Below the pieces are notes generated by a model, which was not told where the DNA came from, did no database searches, and saw only the letters and a list, made by a program, of their open reading frames with translations. This document shows positions 33,574 to 41,547 of a DNA stretch of 64,000 nucleotides, in pieces. The stretch lies in contig CAWIQF010000014.1 in assembly GCA_963838205.1 (NCBI GenBank), positions 248,001 to 312,000 of the forward strand, read 5' to 3'. Source of the stretch: CAIVVT01 sp963838205 (GTDB lineage Bacteria > Acidobacteriota > Terriglobia > Bryobacterales > Bryobacteraceae). The stretch's first letter is position 1; every line of letters begins with the position of its first letter. Both the position numbers and the translations under genes were made by a program.

Positions 33574-35427
33574 CTAGCCGATCTTCGTGCCCTTCAGCGC
33601 CGCCCGGACCGCCGTGTTCATCATGGTCTCCGCCAGCTTGCGCGACAGGTTGTCGAGCCGCTCGATGGCCCCGCGAATCTGCGCGTGCGTGCCCGAATGG
33701 TAGACCGTCAGCAACTCGTTCTGCGCCTTGTCGATCTTTAGCCGCTCGGCCTCGCTCAGACCGAACCACGCCGAGTTGACCTTGGCCTTCTTGAGCGCTC
33801 CCAGAATCGTGTCCGCCTCCACCTGCGCCTCGCGCAACTGCCGCGCCGCGAAGTCCGCCTCGGCCTTTTCGAAGGACTCTTTGATCATCGCTTCGACCTG
33901 CTCGTCCGTGAGCCCGTAGGAGGGTTTAACCTCGACCGATTGCTCTTTGCCGCTGCGCATGTCGCGCGCCGAAACGTTGAGAATGCCGTTGGCGTCGATG
34001 AGAAACCGAACCTCGATCCGCGCCATGCCCGCCGGCACGGGATCGAGATCCTTCAGATCGAATCGCGCCAGCGAGCGGCAGTCCCTGGCCAGTTCGCGCT
34101 CGCCCTGCACCACGTGGATAAGCACATTGCGCTGGCCCTCCACCGAAGTCGTGAAGACCTCGGTGGCCGATGCCGGAATCGTCGAGTTGCGGTGGATCAG
34201 CCTCGACACGACGCCGCCGATCGTCTCGATGCCCAGCGACAGCGGCGTCACATCCAGCAGCAGCTTGTCGGTGACGTCGCCGGAGAGAATCGCCGCCTGC
34301 ACCGCCGCTCCCAGCGCCACCACTTCGTCCGGGTTCAGCTCGCTATGAGGCTTGGCCTTGAACAGTGCCTCAACCGCTTGCCGCACCAGCGGGATTCGCG
34401 TCGAGCCGCCCACCAGCACCACTTCGTCGATCTGCTCGGCCGCCAGACCCGCGTCCAGCATCGCATGGCGGCACGGCCGCAGCGTGCGTTCCACGATCTC
34501 CTCGATCAGCCTTTCGAAAAGTCCGCGGCTGATCTCGCGCGCGAACCGCTCGCCATTCCATGAAAACCCGATCGTCGCCAGCGGCGCGAAGCTCAGCTTC
34601 TCCTTGGCCTCGATCACCGCGCGCCGCAGCGTCTGCACCGCCGCGCCATTCGTGGAAAGATCCGCGCCCCATTCGCTGGCGATGTCCTCGAGTGCGATCG
34701 AGAGCAGCAGATTGTCGATGTCGTCGCCGCCCAGGTGGGTGTCGCCGTTGGTCGAGAGCACCTCGAAGATGCCGTCTTTCAACCGCAGGATTGAAATGTC
34801 GAAGGTGCCGCCGCCAAAATCGTAAACCGCCACAACGCCGTTCTTGCGCTTATCCAAACCGTAGGCCAGCGCCGCCGCCGTGGGTTCGTTGACGAGGCGC
34901 AGCACCTCGAGACCGGCGATGCGCCCGGCGTCCTTCGTCGCCTGCCGCTGCGCGTCGTTGAAATACGCGGGCACGGTAATCACGGCCTGCGAAATCTCTT
35001 CTCCCAGCCACGCCTCGGCCTGCGCTTTGAGCTGCTTCAGAACCTGCGCCGAGATCTCGGGCGGCGTCAGCAGCTTCCCTTCGAGGTCCAGGCGGATCAC
35101 GTTCTCGCTGCCCGCGGCAATCCGAAAGGGAAACAGCTTCAGCTCGTCGCGCACATCTTCCACGCCGCGTCCCATCAGGCGCTTCACCGAGTACACCGTG
35201 CGCTCCGGACGGTCGATGAGCAACTGGCGCGCCGGCTCGCCCACCGTGAACGTGCCGTCGTCGCTGAGCGAAACCACGCTCGGCACCAGCGCCTTTCCGT
35301 CGGCGCCGGGGATCACCTGCGGACCGGTCAGATCCATGAACGCCACCAGGCTGTTGGTCGTGCCGAGGTCGATGCCGACGATGCGTTTCTTCTTGGCCGC
35401 GCTGAAGTCGATCTGGAACGTGCTCAT
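33574..35427 (-). CDS. hscA: Hsp70-family iron-sulfur chaperone HscA
   Basis: 617 residues from the ATG at 35427. It has a full Hsp70 ATPase domain (VGIDLGTTNSLVAF, QAVITVPAYFNDAQRQATKDAGRIAGLEVLRLVNEPTAAALAYG, AVYDFGGGTFDISIL, VVLVGGSTRIP) and a substrate-binding domain (VTPLSLGIETIGG). The short C-terminal tail without EEVD and the position between hscB and iscX identify HscA rather than DnaK. It binds the LPPVK loop of IscU, present in this operon's IscU, and drives cluster transfer with HscB. It begins 19 bp after hscB. Confidence 0.94.
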   Translation of the reverse strand: MSTFQIDFSAAKKKRIVGIDLGTTNSLVAFMDLTGPQVIPGADGKALVPSVVSLSDDGTFTVGEPARQLLIDRPERTVYSVKRLMGRGVEDVRDELKLFPFRIAAGSENVIRLDLEGKLLTPPEISAQVLKQLKAQAEAWLGEEISQAVITVPAYFNDAQRQATKDAGRIAGLEVLRLVNEPTAAALAYGLDKRKNGVVAVYDFGGGTFDISILRLKDGIFEVLSTNGDTHLGGDDIDNLLLSIALEDIASEWGADLSTNGAAVQTLRRAVIEAKEKLSFAPLATIGFSWNGERFAREISRGLFERLIEEIVERTLRPCRHAMLDAGLAAEQIDEVVLVGGSTRIPLVRQAVEALFKAKPHSELNPDEVVALGAAVQAAILSGDVTDKLLLDVTPLSLGIETIGGVVSRLIHRNSTIPASATEVFTTSVEGQRNVLIHVVQGERELARDCRSLARFDLKDLDPVPAGMARIEVRFLIDANGILNVSARDMRSGKEQSVEVKPSYGLTDEQVEAMIKESFEKAEADFAARQLREAQVEADTILGALKKAKVNSAWFGLSEAERLKIDKAQNELLTVYHSGTHAQIRGAIERLDNLSRKLAETMMNTAVRAALKGTKIG

Positions 35428-35446
35428 GAAACCCAGTCCGGCGCGC

Positions 35447-36112
35447 TCACGCCTCGCGCGTCGCAAACTCCTTGTTGATTTCCTGAATCAGGTTGCGGAT
35501 GTAACGTCGGCGATTCAGCAGACCGCGAATCGAGGCCAGTACCTGCTGGCGCGCTTCGCCAGGCGCGGCCTCGTCGTGCTCGCGGAATTTCGCGGCGGCC
35601 TCGGCATCTATCTCATCCTGCATCGCGACGAAGCGCACGCGCGATGCCTCGAGCTGCGGCAGGGCATCGGCGTCGCCCTGCCTCAGTTCGTCCAGCGCGA
35701 TGTTCAGATCGAACACTTCTTCGAGCAGTTCCGGCGGTACGTCCTTCGAGCGCTGCTCGCCGATGTCGAAGCCGCTCTCCTTGAGAATGTATTCGGCGCG
35801 CTGCACCGGGTCGCGCAGGATGCGGTAGCCGTCGTTGAGAATCGACGTCGCTTCCAGTGAATAATTTCGTTCGGTGTCAGTCGAGCGCGTGTACAGGTCG
35901 GGATGCAGCCGCCGGCTCAGCATGTAGTAGCGCCGCTGCAATTCGTCGGCGTCGATCGACAGATGCTTTTCAAAACCGAAGAAGGCGAAGTAGTCCGGGA
36001 CCGGCCGCTGCAGCGAGTTGCAGAACTTGCAGAACAGCGAAGCCGACTCGGCCTCCTCTTCGGGCGTCTGGCCGCAGCGCCAGCAGGTGTGGTCGGCAAT
36101 GTGGAAACTCAT
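35447..36112 (-). CDS. hscB: J-domain co-chaperone HscB with an N-terminal zinc-binding extension
   Basis: 221 residues, about 50 longer than E. coli HscB. The N-terminus has two CxxC pairs (CWRCG near residue 10 and CKFCN near residue 28), the metal-binding module known from eukaryotic HSCB and some bacteria. The J domain follows (YFAFFGFEKHLSIDADELQRRYYMLSRRLHPDLYT) with the HPD triad that stimulates HscA. The C-terminal three-helix region (about 150-221) binds IscU. It lies between iscA and hscA. Confidence 0.93.
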   Translation of the reverse strand: MSFHIADHTCWRCGQTPEEEAESASLFCKFCNSLQRPVPDYFAFFGFEKHLSIDADELQRRYYMLSRRLHPDLYTRSTDTERNYSLEATSILNDGYRILRDPVQRAEYILKESGFDIGEQRSKDVPPELLEEVFDLNIALDELRQGDADALPQLEASRVRFVAMQDEIDAEAAAKFREHDEAAPGEARQQVLASIRGLLNRRRYIRNLIQEINKEFATREA

Positions 36113-36173
36113 ACGCGCCTTCTAGTCAGCGATTGTATCCGCATCCCGCCTCGGCGGGGCACTCGCGCCGCGG

Positions 36174-36500
36174 CTATGTCGAGAACGACGTGCCGCAGCC
36201 GCAGCTCTTCGTCGCGTGCGGATTCTGGAATTCGAAGCCCGAGTGCATCAGCGATTCTTTGTAATCGAGCGTCATGCCATCCAGGAACACGATGCTCTTC
36301 GGATCCACGTAGACCTGAACGTCCTCGAAATTGTAAACCAGGTCGCTGGGCCGCGGCTGCGGCTCGAATTTGAACTGATAGCTCAATCCCGAGCAGCCGC
36401 CGCCCAGTACGCCCAGCCGCAATCCGCCTTCGACGCCCATCTTCTGAAATGACTCGCGAATCTTCCGCACCGCGATCGGTGTAACCGTGATGGAGGGCAT
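36174..36500 (-). CDS. iscA: A-type iron-sulfur carrier IscA
   Basis: 108 residues from the ATG at 36500 with GGAG 6 bp upstream. Three conserved Cys are present: LGGGCSGLSYQF and the C-terminal KSCGCGTSF. The central VYVDPKSIVFLDGMTLDYKESLMHSGFEFQNPHA is typical. A-type proteins receive clusters from IscU and pass them to apo-proteins. The operon position after iscU is the standard one. Confidence 0.93.
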   Translation of the reverse strand: MPSITVTPIAVRKIRESFQKMGVEGGLRLGVLGGGCSGLSYQFKFEPQPRPSDLVYNFEDVQVYVDPKSIVFLDGMTLDYKESLMHSGFEFQNPHATKSCGCGTSFST

Positions 36501-36553
36501 GCTCTTCTCCTTGCCACTCGGCCGCGCTCCTTCGCGCAGCCCTGCCTCCATTG

Positions 36554-36973
36554 TCACGCCGATTGCTCGACGCTGGCGTGCGCGATCGTGCCGTTCTTTT
36601 TCGTCTTGTAGTCGCTGATCGCCGCCTTGATCGCATCTTCGGCCAGCACGGAGCAATGGATTTTCACCGGCGGCAGACTCAGCTCGTTGACGATCTGCGT
36701 GTTCCTGATCTCCAGCGCCTCATCCACCGTGCGCCCTTTCAGCATCTCGGTCGCCAGCGAGCTCGACGCGATGGCCGAGCCACAGCCGAACGTCTTGAAC
36801 TTGGCGTCTTCGATCATGCCCGTTTCCGGATTGACCTTGATCTGCAGCTTCATGACGTCGCCGCACTCGGGAGCGCCCACCAGACCAGTCCCCACGCTGG
36901 GGTCTTTCTTGTCCAGGGAGCCGACATTACGCGGATTGTTGTAGTGGTCCAGAACCTTGTCGGAGTAAGCCAT
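36554..36973 (-). CDS. iscU: Iron-sulfur cluster scaffold IscU
   Basis: 139 residues starting MAYSDKVLDHYNNPRNVGSLD, the diagnostic IscU N-terminus. The three cluster-ligand Cys are in GAPECGDVMKL, FGCGSAIASSS and KIHCSVLAEDAIKAA. The HscA-recognition motif LPPVK is intact. It lies between iscS and iscA and is the protein on which new [2Fe-2S] clusters are built. Confidence 0.95.
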   Translation of the reverse strand: MAYSDKVLDHYNNPRNVGSLDKKDPSVGTGLVGAPECGDVMKLQIKVNPETGMIEDAKFKTFGCGSAIASSSLATEMLKGRTVDEALEIRNTQIVNELSLPPVKIHCSVLAEDAIKAAISDYKTKKNGTIAHASVEQSA

Positions 36974-37024
36974 ATCGTGTTTGCGTCCCCTTGAGTGAAT
37001 TCCCGATTTCGCCCCTCTGCCGCC

Positions 37025-38242
37025 TTAATGCGCCGCCCATTCGACCTTCGTCAGATCGACGCCTTCTCGCACCATCTCGTACAGCGGCGAGAGCTCTCTC
37101 AGCTTCCTCACCACCTCGATCACCTTGTGCGCCGTGTAATCGATCTCTTCGTCGGTGTTAAATCGCCCCACGCCGAAGCGGATCGAGCTGTGCGCCAGTT
37201 CGTCCCCCGCACCCAGCGCCTTCAGTACGTAGCTCGGTTCGAGCGTCGCCGATGTGCACGCCGAGCCGCTCGACACCGCAATATCGTTGATGCCCATCAG
37301 CAGGCTTTCGCCTTCCACGTACGCGAAGCTGATGTTCAGGTTGTGCGGCAGGCGGTGCTCCACGCTGCCGTTGATGTAAACCTCGTCCAGCTCCGCCATG
37401 ATCGTGTTCTTCAGCCGGTCGCGCATCCCGCTCATCCGCGCCATTTCTTCCGGCAGCGACTCGCGGCATAGCTCGGCCGCTTTGCCGAACCCGGCGATCC
37501 CCGGCACGTTCAACGTGCCCGAGCGGAAGCCGCGCTCATGCCCGCCGCCATCCATCTGCGCCGTCAATTGAACGCGCGGGTTCTTGCGCCGCACGTACAG
37601 CGCGCCCACTCCCTTGGGACCATACATCTTGTGCGCCGTGAAGCTCATCAGGTCAATGTTGTCGTCGATCACGCTGACCGGAATCTTGCCCACCGCCTGC
37701 GTCGCATCCGTGTGCAGCAGCACGCCCTTCTCGCGGCAGATCTTCCCGATTTCGCGGATCGGCTGGATCGTGCCGATTTCGTTGTTGCCGTACATGATCG
37801 ACACCACCACGGTCTGGTCCGTGATCGCGTCGCGCAACTGATCGAGATCGATCAATCCATCCTGCCGCACCGGCAGATACGTCACGCGGCAGCCGCGCTT
37901 TTCGAGCCGCTTGCACGTGTCCAGCACCGCCTTGTGCTCGGTCGCCGCCGTGATCAGGTGGTTGCCCTTCTGGGCGTACATCTCCGCCGCGCCCTTCAAC
38001 GCCAGGTTGTTCGATTCCGTGGCGCCGCTGGTGATCACGATTTCTTTCGCGCTCGCTCCAATCAGGTCCGCCAGTTGCTTGCGCGCCTTCTCCACGGCTT
38101 CTTCCGCCGCCCATCCGAAACTGTGATTGCGGCTGGCCGCGTTGCCGAAATACTCCGTGAAGTACGGCAGCATGGTTTCGAGCACCCGTGGATCCACTCG
38201 CGTTGTCGCGTGATTGTCTAGATAAATAGGAAGCTGCAGCAT
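37025..38242 (-). CDS. iscS: Cysteine desulfurase IscS
   Basis: 405 residues from the ATG at 38242 with GAGGA about 7 bp upstream. It opens PIYLDNHATTRVDPRVLETM. The PLP Lys is in SFTAHKMYGPKG and the catalytic persulfide Cys in SSGSACTSATLEPSYVL, on the long loop typical of the IscS (group I) branch. It supplies sulfur from cysteine to IscU. It is the first structural gene after iscR, 20 bp downstream. Confidence 0.95.
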   Translation of the reverse strand: MLQLPIYLDNHATTRVDPRVLETMLPYFTEYFGNAASRNHSFGWAAEEAVEKARKQLADLIGASAKEIVITSGATESNNLALKGAAEMYAQKGNHLITAATEHKAVLDTCKRLEKRGCRVTYLPVRQDGLIDLDQLRDAITDQTVVVSIMYGNNEIGTIQPIREIGKICREKGVLLHTDATQAVGKIPVSVIDDNIDLMSFTAHKMYGPKGVGALYVRRKNPRVQLTAQMDGGGHERGFRSGTLNVPGIAGFGKAAELCRESLPEEMARMSGMRDRLKNTIMAELDEVYINGSVEHRLPHNLNISFAYVEGESLLMGINDIAVSSGSACTSATLEPSYVLKALGAGDELAHSSIRFGVGRFNTDEEIDYTAHKVIEVVRKLRELSPLYEMVREGVDLTKVEWAAH

Positions 38243-38262
38243 TTTTATTCCTCGCAAAATCT

Positions 38263-38733
38263 TCAATGCGCCAGCATCGTCAAGGCGATGCCCCCGGTCC
38301 TCAACCCGCCCTCCCCGCCCACCGGCTGATCCTCGGCCGAAAGATCGCTGATCGTGATGCTGTCCAGGAGCTTCAGAATCTCCTCGTGCACCCGCCGCAG
38401 CGGCGCCCGCACCGTGCACTGCTTCGTCAGGTCGCAGTCGCCCTGCGCGGTGAAACAGTTCGTCAGAATGATCGGCCCATCGATGGCCCGAATCACCTCC
38501 AGCGTCGTCATCGTCGCCGGATCGCGCGCCAGCCGGTATCCGCCGTTGGTCCCCTGTTCAGAGATCAGAAAACCCTCGCGCACCAGTTTCTGCAATACCT
38601 TCGCCAGCATCGGGACCGGAATGCGGTACGCCTCGGCCAGTTCCTTGGCGCTCGCCGAGCCCTTGCTCCGGTTGACGGCCAGGTGCTTCAGGCTGATCAG
38701 CCCGTAGTCGGTTTTCTTGGTCAGCTTGAGCAT
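38263..38733 (-). CDS. iscR: Rrf2-family iron-sulfur regulator IscR
   Basis: 156 residues. An N-terminal winged helix (KKTDYGLISLKHLA, SAKELAEAYRIPVPMLAKVLQKLVREGFLISEQGTNGGYRLARDP) is followed by three Cys in CFTAQGDCDLTKQC, spaced as in the [2Fe-2S] ligands of IscR, with a further His a few residues later. IscR represses its own operon when its cluster is present. A promoter and a matching 25-bp dyad lie directly upstream. The order iscR-iscS-iscU-iscA-hscB-hscA-iscX follows. Confidence 0.92.
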   Translation of the reverse strand: MLKLTKKTDYGLISLKHLAVNRSKGSASAKELAEAYRIPVPMLAKVLQKLVREGFLISEQGTNGGYRLARDPATMTTLEVIRAIDGPIILTNCFTAQGDCDLTKQCTVRAPLRRVHEEILKLLDSITISDLSAEDQPVGGEGGLRTGGIALTMLAH

Positions 38734-38739
38734 GAATGA

Positions 38740-38764
38740 ATCTCGGACCTTTTAAGTCCCATAT
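38740..38764 (-). promoter_or_regulatory. Candidate IscR operator upstream of iscR
   Basis: The minus strand holds a 25-bp window whose core is GGACTTAAAAGGTCC. It matches the 25-bp IscR type 2 pattern (ATA-x3-GACT-x5-x-GTC-x-x-x-x-AT) at the outer ATA/AT and the GAC/GTC half-sites, about 15 of 25 positions by eye. It lies between the -10 element and the iscR start, a position suited to repression. Confidence 0.55.
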
Positions 38765-38766
38765 CC

Positions 38767-38795
38767 AAATTAGCACTGCTTTCCAGGTTCGTCAA
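38767..38795 (-). promoter_or_regulatory. Housekeeping-type promoter of the isc operon
   Basis: TTGACG (38795-38790), a 17-bp spacer and TAATTT (38772-38767) on the minus strand. The start of transcription would be near 38760, within the candidate IscR site. A second GGGTTGAC copy lies just upstream. Confidence 0.7.
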
Positions 38796-38982
38796 CCCGG
38801 TCAACCCGTTTTTCATCCGAACGACCTGAGGTGCGCCCGCAATGGCGCCAATTCGCGGCTGAACGGCTATCCGCTCCCCGCTCTCCCTGCGGCCGGGGTG
38901 CTGGGCGCGGTGTTAGACTGGTGTTCTCTTACTCACTAATCCGGGCGCGGAGGAGCTGCACGCGCCATCTATTAGCCTTCAG

Positions 38983-40368
38983 ATGATTAGACTTTTCCGC
39001 GTCTTTATTCCGACTTCGCTCCTCGGGTTGCTCATTTCCGAGATCTTGCTGACATCGGCCTGCTATGTTTTTGCCTACTGGCTTCTCGGCACCGACGAAT
39101 TCGAAGTCTATTTTCTGCTCGAGGACGGGATCGCCCGGACCGCGATCGTCGTTGTCACGCTCATATTCGGCATCTATTGGGCCGACCTGTACGAAGACGT
39201 GCAAGTCCCATCGGCACTGCTGCTCTATCAGCAGTTCTGCCTGATCACCGGCGTCGCCTTCATCGTCCAGGCCCTGGTCGGCTATCTCAACCTGCAGTTC
39301 ACTATGCCCCACTGGCAGATGCTGATCGGCTCCGCCCTTTTCATCGTGATCCTGCCGGCCTGGCGGCTGGCCTATGCGCCCGCCGCGTTGCGCATTCTGG
39401 GGCGTCGCCGTGTCGTCTTCCTCGGTGCCAGCGAAATAGTGTGCGAGATCGCCGCGCACATGAAGCTGCGTCCGCAGACCGGTTATGTCGCCGCCGGCTA
39501 CCTGGCGCCGCAGCCGGTCGAGTCGCAGGACTTGGGCCCCTATCTTGGCCTGCCGTCCTCCATTCGCGAGGCCCACGCCGAAATCAAGCCGGCGCTGGTG
39601 GCCGTCGGCCTCTCCGAGCGCCGCGGCCTGATGCCGATCTACGACCTGCTGGAACTCCGTCTGCACGGAGCGCAAATCCAGGAGGCCGGCGCACTCTATG
39701 AACTGGTGATGGGCCGCGTCTCGTTGCGCGTCCTGCGTCCGTCGATGCTGGTCTTCTCCGACGAGATCGGTCCCGCGCCGTTCAACGTAGCGCTGCAGCG
39801 GGTCTATTCATTCCTGATCGCGCTCGTCGGCATCCTCGTTTCCGCGCCGGTCATGCTCGTCGTGGCGCTGCTTGTCCGTCTCACCTCCCGCGGCCCCGTG
39901 CTCTACCGCCAGGACCGCGTCGGCTTGCACGGCCGCATCTTCAAGGTGCTTAAGTTCCGGTCGATGTACGTCGACGCCGAGGTTCACACCGGCGCCGTCT
40001 GGGCGCAAAAGGACGACCCGCGCGTCACCCCCGTCGGCCGCTGGATTCGCCGCTTCCGCCTCGACGAACTGCCCCAGTTGTTCAACGTCCTGCGCGGCGA
40101 AATGGCGGTCGTCGGCCCGCGTCCCGAGCGCCCGGAATTCGTCCAGACCCTGACCGAGCAGATCCCCTTCTACGGCCAGCGCCACTTCGTCAAGCCCGGC
40201 ATCACCGGCTGGGCCCAGATCAATCATAAGTACGGCGACTCGATCGAGGACACGATCACCAAGCTCGAGTTCGACCTGTACTACCTCAAAAACCTCACGC
40301 TTTCCATGGACCTCTACATCATGTTCCACACCGCCAAGGTGATGCTCCTCAGCAAGGGCTCGCAGTAG
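38983..40368 (+). CDS. Polyprenyl-phosphate sugar-1-phosphate transferase for exopolysaccharide
   Basis: 461 residues. Four N-terminal hydrophobic segments (about 10-130) and a Rossmann-like region (RVVFLGASEIVCEIAAHM near residue 140) precede a C-terminal Bac_transf domain. That domain has one membrane segment (VYSFLIALVGILVSAPVMLVVALLVRLTS), RQDRVGLHGRIFKVLKFRSM, RFRLDELPQLFNVLRGEMAVVGPRPE and the end motif KPGITGWAQINHKYG. This is the WcaJ/WbaP architecture that attaches the first sugar to undecaprenyl phosphate, close to the form found in PEP-CTERM exopolysaccharide loci. No other polysaccharide gene is adjacent. It is divergent from iscR. Confidence 0.9.
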   Translation: MIRLFRVFIPTSLLGLLISEILLTSACYVFAYWLLGTDEFEVYFLLEDGIARTAIVVVTLIFGIYWADLYEDVQVPSALLLYQQFCLITGVAFIVQALVGYLNLQFTMPHWQMLIGSALFIVILPAWRLAYAPAALRILGRRRVVFLGASEIVCEIAAHMKLRPQTGYVAAGYLAPQPVESQDLGPYLGLPSSIREAHAEIKPALVAVGLSERRGLMPIYDLLELRLHGAQIQEAGALYELVMGRVSLRVLRPSMLVFSDEIGPAPFNVALQRVYSFLIALVGILVSAPVMLVVALLVRLTSRGPVLYRQDRVGLHGRIFKVLKFRSMYVDAEVHTGAVWAQKDDPRVTPVGRWIRRFRLDELPQLFNVLRGEMAVVGPRPERPEFVQTLTEQIPFYGQRHFVKPGITGWAQINHKYGDSIEDTITKLEFDLYYLKNLTLSMDLYIMFHTAKVMLLSKGSQ

Positions 40369-40429
40369 TACTAAACCGCGGAAGTGGGCGGATTAATCCG
40401 CTCGCGTGAGCGCGCAGCTCCCTGACGTT

Positions 40430-40457
40430 TTCAGAGCCGCGACTTCAGAGCCGCGAC
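40430..40457. repeat. Tandem 14-bp direct repeat
   Basis: TTCAGAGCCGCGAC occurs twice head to tail (40430-40443 and 40444-40457), followed by CGTAAGGGAGCGG. It sits between the sugar transferase and the tRNA gene and has no coding role that I can see. Confidence 0.7.
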
Positions 40458-40566
40458 CGTAAGGGAGCGGACCTCGGAACTTCTGTAAACATGCGCCAGC
40501 GCCGCCGCCCGATGACATGCGTGGCGCGACGCAATACAATTGAAATTGAGCTGGAGAATTCCCTGG

Positions 40567-40641
40567 GCGGGAGTAACTCAGTGGTAGAGTCTCAGCCTTC
40601 CAAGCTGTTGGTCGCGGGTTCAATTCCCGTCTCCCGCTCCA
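40567..40641 (+). tRNA. tRNA-Gly(TCC)
   Basis: 75 bases including an encoded CCA. The acceptor GCGGGAG pairs with CTCCCGC. The anticodon loop CTTCCAA gives anticodon TCC. The T-arm is GCGGGTTCAATTCCCGT. The D-arm AACTCAGTGGTAGAGT is normal. Confidence 0.95.
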
Positions 40642-41381
40642 TCCCCTCAGCCGCGGGATTGACTTCGTCCCAAGGCGCGCACTATTGGCGCCACTCACGC
40701 CTCCCGCGAAAACCGGAAACTGACGGGGAGTCTTTCCCAGGCGCATAAGTCTCTCCATTCACGCACTGCATCCGCCGCGCGGTGTAGAGTTCAGCCGCCT
40801 GCCCCTCGCTCGCCTGCTCATGAAAACGGCCGGACAGTCAACTTTTGCACGTCTTCCCATCCGGCCTCAAGAAGGAGAAATGAGACTCTCGAACCTCTAG
40901 CCCGCCGCCGACCACTTCAGCGACAATCGAAAACACGTTGCTCCAGGCGCAGGCCACGAACTCGGGGACGGCAACCACGCCCATCCTCATTTCCAGCAGA
41001 TCCCGTGCACCTGACTTGGCCGGAAGTACCAGTACCACCGCACGAACTTCCTAGTACCACTCGCCGTCCCCATTGTGCGATTCTCTGCACCTCAATACAA
41101 GTTATACCTGACGAGGGCCTTAAAATGAAACTTTAGTACCATAAATGAGGTCCTATTGATGAGTCAAAAGTACTAGTACCCATCATGACCAATGCCCAGC
41201 GATTGGCCTCTTTTGAGTGCCCTTTGACCTCTCGTGCCTCCCGCCAGCCGCTCGAAAGCCGAACGCGCCGGCGATTCGCGATTACCGGCTCTGCCGCACC
41301 GTGAAAATGATCGCAAGAGCGCAGCCAGGAACACCTCAAACACCGCGATTTCAGCGTGGTGTGATTCACGCCCAGGTTCCA
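40642..41381. other. Gene-poor region between tRNA-Gly and the IS1380 element
   Basis: About 740 bp without a convincing gene. A 66-codon frame on the minus strand (40838-41038) has no recognisable domain and I do not call it. Between 41020 and 41180 the triplet-spaced word AGTACC/AGTAC recurs several times, including the palindrome GTACTAGTAC near 41169. The base composition is less GC-rich than the genes around it, which suggests old accessory DNA. Confidence 0.4.
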
Positions 41382-41399
41382 GCTAAGTCCTTTAGAAAA
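41382..41399 (+). repeat. IS-flanking 18-bp repeat, copy 1
   Basis: GCTAAGTCCTTTAGAAAA. It is followed by a short hairpin (ATACCGTG-ACA-CACGGTAT) and GGGAAAT. Copies 2 and 3 are at 41475 and 43233. Confidence 0.65.
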
Positions 41400-41474
41400 G
41401 CATAGATATACCGTGACACACGGTATTTGCAGGGAAATGCGCTGTGCGCACGCCAAGACGCCTGGTGCAATACG

Positions 41475-41492
41475 GCTAAGTCCTTTAGAAAA
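41475..41492 (+). repeat. IS-flanking 18-bp repeat, copy 2
   Basis: Identical to copy 1, 93 bp downstream of it. The following 45 bp also resemble copy 1 (a CGGTATT-x5-GGGAAAT block). It ends 55 bp before the left IS terminus. Confidence 0.65.
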
Positions 41493-41547
41493 CGCGGAAT
41501 ACAAGTGGACGCGCGGTATTGGCTGGGAAATTCGCGATAAAATGCGG

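Noticed and set aside
40393..40758. 121-codon minus-strand frame over the tRNA
   Set aside because: Its central RRELNPRPTAWKAETLPLSYSRP-type phrase is the well-known translation of the antisense of a tRNA-Gly and is not a protein.
40838..41038. 66-codon minus-strand frame in the gene-poor region
   Set aside because: No ribosome site, no domain and no partner gene; cannot be told from chance.
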